A stretch of 64,000 bases of DNA from positions 1,860,001-1,924,000 of the forward strand of contig NZ_SMSI01000001.1 of assembly GCF_004354915.1 (NCBI RefSeq), given 5' to 3'. The notes under the pieces are model-generated. The model had not been told where the DNA came from. It saw nothing but the letters and a program-made list of their open reading frames with translations, and did no database searches. The position numbers were made by a program, and so were the translations under genes. Numbering within the stretch: the first letter of the stretch is position 1; each line of letters starts with the position of its first letter. Positions 46,083 to 54,794 of this stretch are shown here, in pieces. The DNA comes from Pseudohoeflea suaedae. GTDB lineage: Bacteria; Pseudomonadota; Alphaproteobacteria; Rhizobiales; Rhizobiaceae.

Positions 46083-49000
46083 ATGGCTGATCAGTATAAC
46101 GACAAGACCGGAAGCGCCGGAAGCGTGATCGACGATGACGATCCTCTTGCGGAACTGGCGCGGATCATCGGTTATGACCGGCCCGCCGAAGCAAAGCCTC
46201 AGGCTGATGCTGCCGGCGCGACGACTCACGTCGATCCGGACGAGATCGATCTCGAGGCGGAACTCCTCCGCGAACTCGAGACCTCCTACGAGGAAACCGT
46301 CTCCGCTGAGGCCGTTGCGGCCCCCGAGCCCGCAATAGAGCCGGCTCCCGCGCAGGCTTACGACCCATATGCCATGCCGCATCTGGAAGAGACATCGCAG
46401 TTCGAGGAGCATGTGCCCGAACCCGAGGCGGAAGATGTGTCTGCCGAGCCCGTTGCCGGCGCTCCGGAAGAGCAGCCCTTCGATCCCTTTGTCGCCGAAG
46501 CGCCGTCGATCGAGACTGACGACACGCCGTTCACGTCATTGATGGACGACGAGCTCAATCTTCCCGAGGACGAACTGTATCAGGCGCTCGAGGACGAACT
46601 GACCATCACCGCGGACGACCTCCCTGACTATGCGTCCGAAACCGAGGACCCCGAGCCGCTTGTCGCCGATTTCGGCGATGAGGAGCTGCCCGCTTCCGAG
46701 GCAGCTTTCGCGCATAACGCCGAAGAGGCCGTGGCGCCGGATGCCGGAAGCGAAGATGATGCGCCCTTTTACCCGGAAGAGCCCTATTACCCGGAAGAGG
46801 AGCTGCGTTCGGAGTTCAGCGACCCGCATGCTGTGAGCGATCCCGTTGAAGAGGCCGAGCAGGAACTTTCTGCCGAAGCACCCGATGCCGAGGATTTCGA
46901 CGATGTATTCGCCGAATGGGACGCCTTCGTCGAGGCCGCGGCGACGGATGAGAATTCCGCGGATTTGGCGCAGGAGCCTGATGATCTGCAGGCCGAGCCG
47001 TCCATCGCGTGGGAGCCTGATTTGGAGCCGGAGACGGCCGACGACGCAATATCCGCGCCCGAGGCGCTTGAAATTCCGGTTTTCCCCGGTTCGTCGCCGG
47101 TCGCCGGCGAGATTGCCGATGCCTACACGGTCGAAGCATCTGCGCAGGCCGGAGCCTATGACGGCGACGACATTCTTGCCGACATTTCCCGCTTCGATCT
47201 GCCCTCACATGGGCATCCGGAATCTAAGCAGACCGATATCGCGTCCGCCGGGAGCCATCAGCTTCATCAGTCCGCGCTGGTCGATGCGCCCGAGCTCGCC
47301 GCCACGGTTGAGGCTTTTCTGGCCGAGGACGAAGCCTCGCTGGAGAATGTCGAGCCGGATACGAGCGACTTCGATCCCTTCGAGGCTGAGCTCTCCGCGG
47401 AACTCGATGACTATCGCAGCCGGCTCGAAACCGGTGAGATGACGATCGAAGACGTTCCGGCGGAGCCTGCGCTTGCGGTTGGCGAACACCCGCAGATCGA
47501 GGAGGCTTTCGACGAAAAGGTCGAGGATTTCCTCGCCGAGGAAGATTTCGATCTCGCCCTGGATGATTTCAATCCTGTCGACGACATCGAGGAAGATGCT
47601 TCGGAAACCGTGGAGGCAACGGCCGAGGAAATCGTCGCTCTCGAAGATGCCTTCGCGCCGGATGAAGCCGCCACTGCCGCCGCAATCCCTGTCGATAAGC
47701 CCGATGCCGATCCCGCCGACTTGGAGACGTCGGACGATGACATGGCGGTGGCATTCTCGCGCTTCTTCGACGAAGCCGAGGCTACACCGGCTGACGAAAC
47801 ACCGGCTGACGAAACACCGGACATGCCGGTCGACGAGCTTTCCGCGGACATCGCGCCGGAACCGGCACGGCCGCAATTCGGCGATTCCGAATTCGACGCC
47901 TTCTTCCCCCAGCAGCCGGTGGAACCTGTTGCTGCCGTCGCTGCCGCAGCTGCCGCGGCCTCCATCGCAACAGCGTCGCCGGCCGGGCCGGCACAGGCCG
48001 AGGAAGCCGATGACGACGACTGGCTTGCGTCCCTGGAGGCGCAGGTCGAAGAAGACGTGGCCGAGCAGGAATCAGCGACCATCCAGGCCGGTCAGGCTGA
48101 CGCTGAACCCGAGGCCGCCGAGCTTCCGGAACCTGAAATGCCCTATGCCGTGGCCGCCGAAGGCCACGACATGGCTTTCGACGAGAGCGCCATTACGCCG
48201 GTCGACGAGATGCCAGGCAGCATCGGCGATCTCGAAATTCCGGACCTTCCCTCCGATCAGGCACCCGCGGAGGATGATTTCGAAACCCTGTTCGAAAGCG
48301 AACTCGATCGGGAATTCGCCGATCTGGTCGAAGGCGAGGCGCAGACCGAGGAGCCGGTTGCTGCCGATGCCGGCTGGTATGCCCCCCAGACGGAGCCTGC
48401 GGCCCAGCAGGACAATTATGACGACATGGAAAGCGACCTCGGCTTCACGGGGGCTTCCGATACCGCATATCGTCCTCACCCGCAGCCTGTGGATGCCGAC
48501 ATACCCTATGAGACGGTCCGGGAGCGCGAAGCCGACGATCGTCGCAAGCCGCTGATCGCCGGCGTGGTGCTCGGTGTGGCCGTGCTGCTCGGCGGTACCG
48601 CGCTCGCCTGGAACTGGATTGCAGGCGGTTCGAGTTCGGATGATGGCCCCAAGGTCATCATGGCCGACAAGGACCCGGTCAAGGTCGTGCCTGAGAATCC
48701 CGGTGGGGCCAAGGTCCCCAACCAGGACAAGGCGGTCTACGAGAAGGTCGAGGGCAATGATACAGGCGCCGCTAGCCAGCCGCGTCTGGTGGAAAGCGCG
48801 GAAGAGCCCGTCGATGTGGTTCAGCGCACGATCGATCCTGACGTGTTACCGCTTGAAGGTCGTGGCGAGGCGGAAACCGCAGCCGGTGCAACCGAGAAGG
48901 TCGAAGACCGGCTGACCGAAGGCGATACCGAATCCGCCGCCGCCGGCAGCAGTGCCGAGCAGCTTCTCTCGCCGCGCCGTGTCCGCACCATGATCGTCCG

Positions 49001-49658
49001 TCCTGACGGGACCATCGTGCCGCGCTCCGAGCCCCAGGCAGAGGCGGCGGAAACGCCTGCACCGGCCGCCGCATCCGTCGAAACCGTTCCGGCGACACCG
49101 GTCGCCCCCGAGGCTTCGACAACCGATGTTGCGTCCGCGGACCCGGAAATCGGCCTGTCTGCACCGGCAACGGTCACGGCTGATGGCGAGATTGCCGGGA
49201 CGGCTGCCGCCGAAGGCGAAGTCGCTGCGAACCCAACGATCCCGACGCAGACCGTGACTACGGTTCCGGTTCCGACCAGCCGCCCGTCCGAGCAGCCGGT
49301 CAATGTCGTCGGACAGGTCAGCGGCAACGGCCGCGTCAGCGAAGTTGCATCGGCAGCCCCCCAGACGGCCGCACCCGCTGCGCCTGCAGCGCAGACGACG
49401 GCGGCGGCAAATCCCGGCGGCTACTACATGCAGATCGCCTCGCAGCCGAGCGCGGCGGGGGCGCAGACCTCCTACGACGATCTCTCGCGCCGCTATTCGA
49501 GCATCATCGGCGGCCGTGGCGTGGACATCAAGTCGGCCGAAATTCCCAATCGCGGCACCTATCACCGCGTCCGCATTCCGGCGGGCACCCGGGAAGAGGC
49601 CAACGCGCTGTGCGCGCGCTACAAGGCCGCAGGCGGCAGCTGTATCGTGACGCGCTGA
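46083..49658 (+). CDS. large acidic single-pass membrane protein with C-terminal SPOR domain
   Basis: 1191 residues. Residues 1-820 are an extremely acidic (Asp/Glu), Ala/Pro-rich, low-complexity cytoplasmic region with few basic residues. The transmembrane helix is about 824-846 (LIAGVVLGVAVLLGGTALAW). A Pro/Ala/Thr-rich periplasmic linker (850-1105) leads to the SPOR domain (about 1111-1190: GGYYMQIASQPSAAGAQTSYDDLSRRY...VKSAEI...YHRVRIPAG), which binds denuded glycan at the septum. It is topologically FtsN-like but with a huge cytoplasmic tail. Its position between argS and nagZ is conserved in the order. No catalytic domain. Confidence 0.9.
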   Translation: MADQYNDKTGSAGSVIDDDDPLAELARIIGYDRPAEAKPQADAAGATTHVDPDEIDLEAELLRELETSYEETVSAEAVAAPEPAIEPAPAQAYDPYAMPHLEETSQFEEHVPEPEAEDVSAEPVAGAPEEQPFDPFVAEAPSIETDDTPFTSLMDDELNLPEDELYQALEDELTITADDLPDYASETEDPEPLVADFGDEELPASEAAFAHNAEEAVAPDAGSEDDAPFYPEEPYYPEEELRSEFSDPHAVSDPVEEAEQELSAEAPDAEDFDDVFAEWDAFVEAAATDENSADLAQEPDDLQAEPSIAWEPDLEPETADDAISAPEALEIPVFPGSSPVAGEIADAYTVEASAQAGAYDGDDILADISRFDLPSHGHPESKQTDIASAGSHQLHQSALVDAPELAATVEAFLAEDEASLENVEPDTSDFDPFEAELSAELDDYRSRLETGEMTIEDVPAEPALAVGEHPQIEEAFDEKVEDFLAEEDFDLALDDFNPVDDIEEDASETVEATAEEIVALEDAFAPDEAATAAAIPVDKPDADPADLETSDDDMAVAFSRFFDEAEATPADETPADETPDMPVDELSADIAPEPARPQFGDSEFDAFFPQQPVEPVAAVAAAAAAASIATASPAGPAQAEEADDDDWLASLEAQVEEDVAEQESATIQAGQADAEPEAAELPEPEMPYAVAAEGHDMAFDESAITPVDEMPGSIGDLEIPDLPSDQAPAEDDFETLFESELDREFADLVEGEAQTEEPVAADAGWYAPQTEPAAQQDNYDDMESDLGFTGASDTAYRPHPQPVDADIPYETVREREADDRRKPLIAGVVLGVAVLLGGTALAWNWIAGGSSSDDGPKVIMADKDPVKVVPENPGGAKVPNQDKAVYEKVEGNDTGAASQPRLVESAEEPVDVVQRTIDPDVLPLEGRGEAETAAGATEKVEDRLTEGDTESAAAGSSAEQLLSPRRVRTMIVRPDGTIVPRSEPQAEAAETPAPAAASVETVPATPVAPEASTTDVASADPEIGLSAPATVTADGEIAGTAAAEGEVAANPTIPTQTVTTVPVPTSRPSEQPVNVVGQVSGNGRVSEVASAAPQTAAPAAPAAQTTAAANPGGYYMQIASQPSAAGAQTSYDDLSRRYSSIIGGRGVDIKSAEIPNRGTYHRVRIPAGTREEANALCARYKAAGGSCIVTR

Positions 49659-49680
49659 TCGCAAGCCGAAACCAACCAAA

Positions 49681-49708
49681 GCCGGGCAGGAGACTGTCCG
49701 GCTTTTTT
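49681..49708 (+). terminator. intrinsic terminator of the SPOR gene
   Basis: GCCGGGCAG, loop GAGA, CTGTCCGGC (one G-U pair), followed by TTTTTT. It implies that nagZ has its own promoter or relies on read-through. Confidence 0.92.
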
Positions 49709-49764
49709 GTTTGCCGACAGTCCCATCCTCTAGGGAAATATCGCCGATCCGCTATGATCGCGCC

Positions 49765-50790
49765 ATGAGCGAATCAAAAGCAGTTATATTCGGTAGTCTC
49801 GGTCCCAGGCTCAGTGCAGAGGAGAAGGCCTTCTTCTCCGGTGAGCGGCCTTGGGGCTTCATCCTTTTTCTCCGCAACCTCGTCGAGAAGGCGCAGATTG
49901 CCGACCTGGTCGCCGAAATGCGCGATTGCGTCGGCCGGCCCGACGCGCCTGTGCTGATCGATCAGGAAGGCGGTCGCGTGCAGCGCCTGCGCCCGCCTCT
50001 GGTCCCGATCGACTATCCCTCCGGTGCGGAGCTCGGTGCGATCTACCGGCGGAACGAGGAGAGGGGGCTCTGGGCCGCCTGGGTGCTCGGCCGTCTTCAT
50101 GCCTTCGATCTCGCCCCTCTCGGCATCAATGTCGACTGCCTCCCGCTGATCGACATTCCGGTCGCCGGCGCCCACGACATCATCGGCAGCCGGGCCTATG
50201 GCGATGAACCTAACATCGTCGCGGCCATGGGAACGGCGGTTGCGCGCGGTCTCAAGGCCGGTGGTCTCCTGCCGATCATCAAGCACATTCCGGGTCATGG
50301 TCGGGCCAATGCGGATTCCCACCTTGATCTTCCGGTGGTCGATACGCCCCATGCGGAACTGTCGAAAACCGACTTTGTGCCGTTCAAGCGGCTCAACAAG
50401 GAGGTCATGGCGATGACAGCGCACATCATCTATTCGGATATCGATCCGGATGAGTGCGCGACCACGTCCCGGAAGATGATTTCCGAGATCATTCGCGGCG
50501 AAATCGGTTTCGACGGGCTTTTGATGTCGGATGATGCCTCGATGAAGGCTCTTTCTGGGGATTTCGCCGACCGGACCCGAGCAATCATTTCCGCTGGTTG
50601 CGATGTGACGCTACATTGCAACGGCGACATGGACGAAATGCGTGCCATTGCCTCGGCAAGCCCTGTACTCGAGGGCGAGGCGAAACGGCGGGCAGACCGT
50701 GTGACTGCGAGCATTCAAACGCCGGACAATAGCGACGAGGCGGCATTGCGCGAGGAATTCGCGAGCCTCCTGGCAGCAGGGACGGCCTGA
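49765..50790 (+). CDS. nagZ: beta-N-acetylhexosaminidase NagZ
   Basis: 341 residues, GH3 family without the C-terminal domain. It removes GlcNAc from imported muropeptides in the cytoplasm (peptidoglycan recycling). Landmarks: FSGERPWGFILFLRN, LIDQEGGRVQRLRPP, the acid/base-bearing loop KHIPGHGRANADSHLDLPVVD and the nucleophile Asp in GLLMSDDASMKAL. ATG 49765 is the sensible start because further upstream is the terminator. 13 nt before scpA. Confidence 0.95.
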   Translation: MSESKAVIFGSLGPRLSAEEKAFFSGERPWGFILFLRNLVEKAQIADLVAEMRDCVGRPDAPVLIDQEGGRVQRLRPPLVPIDYPSGAELGAIYRRNEERGLWAAWVLGRLHAFDLAPLGINVDCLPLIDIPVAGAHDIIGSRAYGDEPNIVAAMGTAVARGLKAGGLLPIIKHIPGHGRANADSHLDLPVVDTPHAELSKTDFVPFKRLNKEVMAMTAHIIYSDIDPDECATTSRKMISEIIRGEIGFDGLLMSDDASMKALSGDFADRTRAIISAGCDVTLHCNGDMDEMRAIASASPVLEGEAKRRADRVTASIQTPDNSDEAALREEFASLLAAGTA

Positions 50791-50803
50791 ACGGGACGAA
50801 CAC

Positions 50804-51652
50804 GTGGCCGCCAGCGCGCGAGACGACAAGGCAAGGAAACCCGCCGCAGCTCCGATGGAGAAGCTGTGGGAGGAGAATGCCGACCGCGCGCTGAGCGATC
50901 CCGCGCTAGTCGTCGACCTCGAAGGCTTCGAAGGCCCGCTCGATCTTCTTCTTCATCTCGCCCGTACACAGAAGGTGGATCTCGCCCGCATCTCGGTGCT
51001 GGCGCTGGCCGAGCAATATCTCGATTTCATCGGGCGGGCCCGTGAACTCCGGCTCGAGCTCGCCGCCGACTATCTGGTCATGGCGGCGTGGCTCGCATTC
51101 CTGAAGTCGCGGCTTCTGATCCCGCAGCAGGCCAAGGGCGACGAACCCTCCGGTGAGGAAATGGCCGCCCAGCTCGCCTTCCGGCTCAAGCGCCTCGAGG
51201 CGATGCGCGAGGTGGCGACGCGTCTCGTCAACCGCAATCGCCTGGGTCGCGACGTCTTCGCGCGCGGTGCGCCGCAGCCTCTCGTCATCGACAAGACGAT
51301 GGCGTTCGATGCGAGCCTCTACGATCTCCTGACGGCTTATGCCTCGCAGCGGCAGCGCCAGAGCCTGTCGCATGTCACGATCTCCAAGCGCCGCGTCTGG
51401 TCGCTCGCCGATGCGCGCACCATCCTGATCCGCATGCTGGGCGAAATATCCGACTGGACGGCACTGACCCACTTCCTCGTGCGTTACATGTCCGAACCGC
51501 AGGAGCGCGCAACGGCGATTGCGAGTTCCTTTGCTGCATCGCTCGAGATGGTTCGCGAAGGGCGCCTTGAGATCCGGCAGGAGGGCGCCTTCCAGCCGAT
51601 CTATCTCAGACGGGGAGCCAATGCCGACGCACCGAAAGGATCGAGGCCATGA
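50804..51652 (+). CDS. scpA: segregation and condensation protein A
   Basis: ScpA, 282 residues: kleisin of the SMC-ScpAB condensin. The N-terminal helices FEGPLDLLLHLARTQKVDLARISVLALAEQYLDFI are the SMC-neck site. The C-terminal winged helix is about residues 180-270 (VTISKRRVWSLADARTILIRML). GTG start at 50804 with a weak GGGACG site. It overlaps scpB by 4 nt (ATGA), which couples their translation. Confidence 0.95.
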   Translation: MAASARDDKARKPAAAPMEKLWEENADRALSDPALVVDLEGFEGPLDLLLHLARTQKVDLARISVLALAEQYLDFIGRARELRLELAADYLVMAAWLAFLKSRLLIPQQAKGDEPSGEEMAAQLAFRLKRLEAMREVATRLVNRNRLGRDVFARGAPQPLVIDKTMAFDASLYDLLTAYASQRQRQSLSHVTISKRRVWSLADARTILIRMLGEISDWTALTHFLVRYMSEPQERATAIASSFAASLEMVREGRLEIRQEGAFQPIYLRRGANADAPKGSRP

Positions 51653-52413
51653 CGACCGATTCCGGCCAGCCCAATCCGGTTGATTATGATGAACCGGAGA
51701 TCGATGCCGCCGCGTCCGGCGAGGACGCCGACAGCGCCGCAGTCGACAAGCTGCGGGAACGGGCGCTGGCGGAGGCGATGCGCATCGCCGAAGCTCTGGT
51801 CTTTGCCTCCTCCGAACCGGTTGCGGAGACCGTCATCGCAGAAAAGCTGCCGCGCGGTAGCGATGCGGCCGATGTCATGGCCCGGCTCGAGCGCGCCTAT
51901 TCCACCCGCGGCGTCAATCTGGTCCGTGTGGCCGGCGCCTGGGCCTTCCGCACCGCTGCCGATCTGTCCTTTCTCATTCGTCAGGAGCAGAGCGAGGTCC
52001 GCAAGCTTTCGCGTGCCGGCCTCGAAGTCATGGCGATCATTGCCTATCACCAGCCGGTGACCCGTGCCGAGATCGAGGAAATTCGCGGTGTCGCAACCTC
52101 CAGGGGCACGCTCGACGTGCTGCTCGAGACCGGCTGGGTACGAATGCGCGGCCGTCGCCGCACGCCCGGTCGTCCGGTGACCTACGGCACCACGAGCCAG
52201 TTTCTCGATCATTTCGGGCTCGAGGAACTGCGCGATCTGCCGGGCATGGATGAGCTCAAGGGCGCGGGCCTTCTGTCGAACCGCATTCCGGCCAATTTCT
52301 CGATGCCGCAGCCGCCCGCCAATGACGACCTCTCGGACGAGGAAGATCCCATCACGCAGATGGATATCGAGGAACTCGGCCTCCTCTCGCCGATGGGCGA
52401 GGAAGAGGAATAG
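51649..52413 (+). CDS. scpB: segregation and condensation protein B
   Basis: ScpB, 254 residues, dimer of winged helices that binds ScpA. Core: EAMRIAEALVFASSEPVAETVIAEKL, then LSRAGLEVMAIIAYHQPVTRAEIEEIRGV and LLETGWVRMRGRRRTPGRPVTYGTTSQFLDHFGLEELRDLPG. The C-terminal tail is acidic (DDLSDEEDPITQMDIEELG). Last gene of nagZ-scpA-scpB. Confidence 0.95.
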   Translation: MTTDSGQPNPVDYDEPEIDAAASGEDADSAAVDKLRERALAEAMRIAEALVFASSEPVAETVIAEKLPRGSDAADVMARLERAYSTRGVNLVRVAGAWAFRTAADLSFLIRQEQSEVRKLSRAGLEVMAIIAYHQPVTRAEIEEIRGVATSRGTLDVLLETGWVRMRGRRRTPGRPVTYGTTSQFLDHFGLEELRDLPGMDELKGAGLLSNRIPANFSMPQPPANDDLSDEEDPITQMDIEELGLLSPMGEEEE

Positions 52414-52459
52414 GCCGTGCCTGCGGCCGGGCGCGACAATAGACCCCGTGTCACAAGGC

Positions 52460-52474
52460 ACGAAACAGTTTCGT
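52460..52474. promoter_or_regulatory. 15-bp perfect palindrome upstream of the ABC ATPase
   Basis: ACGAAAC-A-GTTTCGT, 62 bp before the GTG start of the ABC gene, in the only gap between scpB and that gene. A possible operator; no promoter can be placed with confidence. Confidence 0.4.
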
Positions 52475-52535
52475 CGGTCCGCAATACCGTGTAAGCGATC
52501 CCGCGACGACACCGGAAGGCAGTGAGTGGATCGAC

Positions 52536-53645
52536 GTGGCCGACAGCAAATCATCCCCCAAACCGGTTTCCCAGGGCACGGCAAGCCGGCGCACTGCCGG
52601 CGTCACCTTCGCCGCTCGTCTGGTTTTCGATGACATCCATCACCATTACGGCAAGCGCCACATCCTCAGGGGCGTGAGCCTGCAGGCCGAGCCGGGCGAG
52701 GTTCTGTGCCTGCTCGGACCCTCCGGATCCGGCAAGACCACGCTGCTTCGCATCGCAGCCGGTATCGAGACCCAGACATCTGGCAGGCTCGTTCTCAACG
52801 AGCGCGAGATTTCCGGTCCTGACCTGTCGCTCCCGCCCGAAAAGCGCGGCATCGGGCTGATGTTCCAGGACTTCGCGCTCTTTCCGCATCTGACCATCAT
52901 CGACAATGTGCGCTTCGGGCTGACGCAATTGTCGCGCAAGGACGGACGCGGCGAGGCCATGGTCGCGCTCGAGCGCGTCGGAATGGCCCATCACGCCATG
53001 AGCTATCCGCATCTTCTGTCGGGCGGCGAGCAGCAGCGCGTGGCGCTGGCGCGCGCGCTCGCACCGCGTCCCGGCGTTCTCCTGATGGACGAACCCTTTT
53101 CGGGGCTCGATTCACGCCTCAAGGATGCCGTGCGCATCGAAACCCTGGCCATCCTGCGCGAAGCGCGGGCGACGGCGATCGTCGTCACCCATGACGCGGA
53201 GGAGGCCATGCGGCTCGGCGACCGCATCGCATTGTTGCGCAATGGCCAGTTGGTGCAGACGGGAACGGCGGAGGACCTCTATCACCGGCCTGCCGATCTC
53301 TTTGCGGCCGGCTTTTTCTCGGAAATCAACGTTTTTGCATCCGAGGTTCACGACGGAATGGCAATGACGCCGCTCGGTCCTGTAAAATCCCCCGACATCG
53401 CCGAACGGGCCGCCGTTTCGGTCGCCGTGCGTCATTCGGGCGTAGGTGTCGTCGAAGCGGGGAAGGGCTCCCCGGCACGTATCGTGGCACGCAGGTTTCT
53501 CGGCATGGAAGAGCACGTCACGCTGGCCGTGCCGGACGGCGGCGATCGGGTCGAGGCCCGGGTGAGGGCGGGCGATGTGCCCGCCGGCGCCCGCGAGGTC
53601 GGCCTGGTGGTCAACGAGAAAGACATATTGGTGTTTGAATCTTGA
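52536..53645 (+). CDS. ABC transporter ATP-binding protein (FbpC/PotA-like, orphan)
   Basis: 369 residues. Walker A LLGPSGSGKTTLLRIAAG, Q-loop MFQDFALFPHLTI, signature LSGGEQQRVALARALAPRPG, Walker B LLMDEPFSGLD, H-loop VVTHDAEEAMRLGD. A C-terminal TOBE-like region (about 250-369) follows, as in importers of ferric iron, spermidine or thiosulfate. No permease or binding protein is encoded nearby, so the cognate transporter must be elsewhere or this ATPase serves several. Its insertion between scpB and tatA is unusual for rhizobial gene order. GTG start at 52536. Confidence 0.92.
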   Translation: MADSKSSPKPVSQGTASRRTAGVTFAARLVFDDIHHHYGKRHILRGVSLQAEPGEVLCLLGPSGSGKTTLLRIAAGIETQTSGRLVLNEREISGPDLSLPPEKRGIGLMFQDFALFPHLTIIDNVRFGLTQLSRKDGRGEAMVALERVGMAHHAMSYPHLLSGGEQQRVALARALAPRPGVLLMDEPFSGLDSRLKDAVRIETLAILREARATAIVVTHDAEEAMRLGDRIALLRNGQLVQTGTAEDLYHRPADLFAAGFFSEINVFASEVHDGMAMTPLGPVKSPDIAERAAVSVAVRHSGVGVVEAGKGSPARIVARRFLGMEEHVTLAVPDGGDRVEARVRAGDVPAGAREVGLVVNEKDILVFES

Positions 53646-53690
53646 TCTCAAACATCATACATCGAATAGGAATTCGAACAGGAGAGTATC

Positions 53691-53909
53691 ATGGGTTCCT
53701 TCAGCATCTGGCACTGGATCATCGTCCTGGTGGTCGTGCTTCTGCTTTTTGGCCGCGGCAAGATTCCCGAATTGATGGGTGACGTCGCGAAGGGCATCAA
53801 GAGCTTCAAGAAGGGGATGTCGGACGACGACAAGGACGACAACGCCACCACGGCCAAGACCGTCGATCATCAGCCCGCCGAGACCACCGAACAGAAGGAC
53901 CGCGCCTGA
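53691..53909 (+). CDS. tatA: twin-arginine translocase subunit TatA
   Basis: 72 residues. One N-terminal transmembrane helix ([15 protein letters not shown]), the [24 protein letters not shown] amphipathic helix and a short acidic tail. It forms the pore of the Tat export system for folded proteins. The ribosome site AGGAGAG is preceded by a small palindrome, TCGAAT-AGGA-ATTCGA (53662-53677). First of tatA-tatB-tatC. Confidence 0.97.
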   Translation: MGSFSIWHWIIVLVVVLLLFGRGKIPELMGDVAKGIKSFKKGMSDDDKDDNATTAKTVDHQPAETTEQKDRA

Positions 53910-53984
53910 AGGTAGCGGTCGCCGGGCGCGACTGACGCGCCCGGTCTGGCGGGGCCTCGGCCCCGCTCCGGGAAAGGATACCCG

Positions 53985-54794
53985 ATGCTCGATATCGGCT
54001 GGACAGAGCTTCTGGTCGTGGCGATCGTTCTCATCATCGTGGTCGGTCCGAAGGACCTTCCGCCGATGCTGCGGGCTTTCGGTCGCACTACGACCAAACT
54101 GCGCAAGATGGCCAACGAATTCCGTGGTCAGTTCGATGAGGCCCTTCGTGAAGCCGACCTCGACGACGTGCGCAAGACGTTTTCGGACGCCCGTTCGCTC
54201 AACCCGATGAACCAGATCCGGGATGCGGTGAACCCGCTGCGCCAGACCGGGAACGATATCCGCAAGGATCTCGAGAACACGGTCAAGCCGATTGCCGTGC
54301 CTGATTCAGGCATGAAGCTCGACGGCGAGCCGAAAGTCGAGGCCGGCAAGGCGGTGGAAGCCGAACCGCTCAAGGGGCCGGTCCAGCCCACCGAACAGCC
54401 GGCGACGCACAAGACCTCCGCCGCCCGGATCATGAAATCGGAAGCGGCCGAACCCAAGGCACCCGCGAAGGGAGCGGCAACCTCCAAGTCTGCAGCCTCC
54501 AAATCTGCAACTTCCAAGTCTGCAGCCTCCAAGTCGGCCACCTCAAAGTCGGCTTCGGCTAAATCCCCCGCCAGGAAGCCGGCGACAAAGGCGACCGCCG
54601 CCAAGTCGTCCGCTTCCGGAACTGCCGGCACCAGATCGACCGGTGCCGCCACCTCGAAGCCTGCGTCCGCGAAAACAGCGGCGAAGACGACGTCCTCGAA
54701 GGGCGCTGCCAAGAGTGCGGGCGGCAAGAGTGCAGGCGGCAAGACTTCCGCCGCAAAGGCGAAGACGTCGCGCAAGACGGATGACAAGGCATGA
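53985..54794 (+). CDS. tatB: twin-arginine translocase subunit TatB
   Basis: 269 residues. The N-terminal helix MLDIGWTELLVVAIVLIIVVGPKDLPPMLRAFGRTTTKLRKMANEFRGQF is the TatB core. Residues 140-269 are a Lys/Ser/Ala-rich tail made of short repeats (SKSAA/SKSAT). It recognises twin-arginine signal peptides with TatC. The ATG overlaps nothing; RBS AAGGATACCCG. It ends in a 4-nt overlap with tatC. Confidence 0.95.
   Translation: MLDIGWTELLVVAIVLIIVVGPKDLPPMLRAFGRTTTKLRKMANEFRGQFDEALREADLDDVRKTFSDARSLNPMNQIRDAVNPLRQTGNDIRKDLENTVKPIAVPDSGMKLDGEPKVEAGKAVEAEPLKGPVQPTEQPATHKTSAARIMKSEAAEPKAPAKGAATSKSAASKSATSKSAASKSATSKSASAKSPARKPATKATAAKSSASGTAGTRSTGAATSKPASAKTAAKTTSSKGAAKSAGGKSAGGKTSAAKAKTSRKTDDKA
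54483..54557 (+). repeat. 15-bp tandem repeat in tatB
   Basis: Five in-frame units of about TCC-AAG-TCT-GCA-GCC, encoding Ser-Lys-Ser-Ala-X. The first and third units are identical; the later ones have drifted. Confidence 0.8.
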
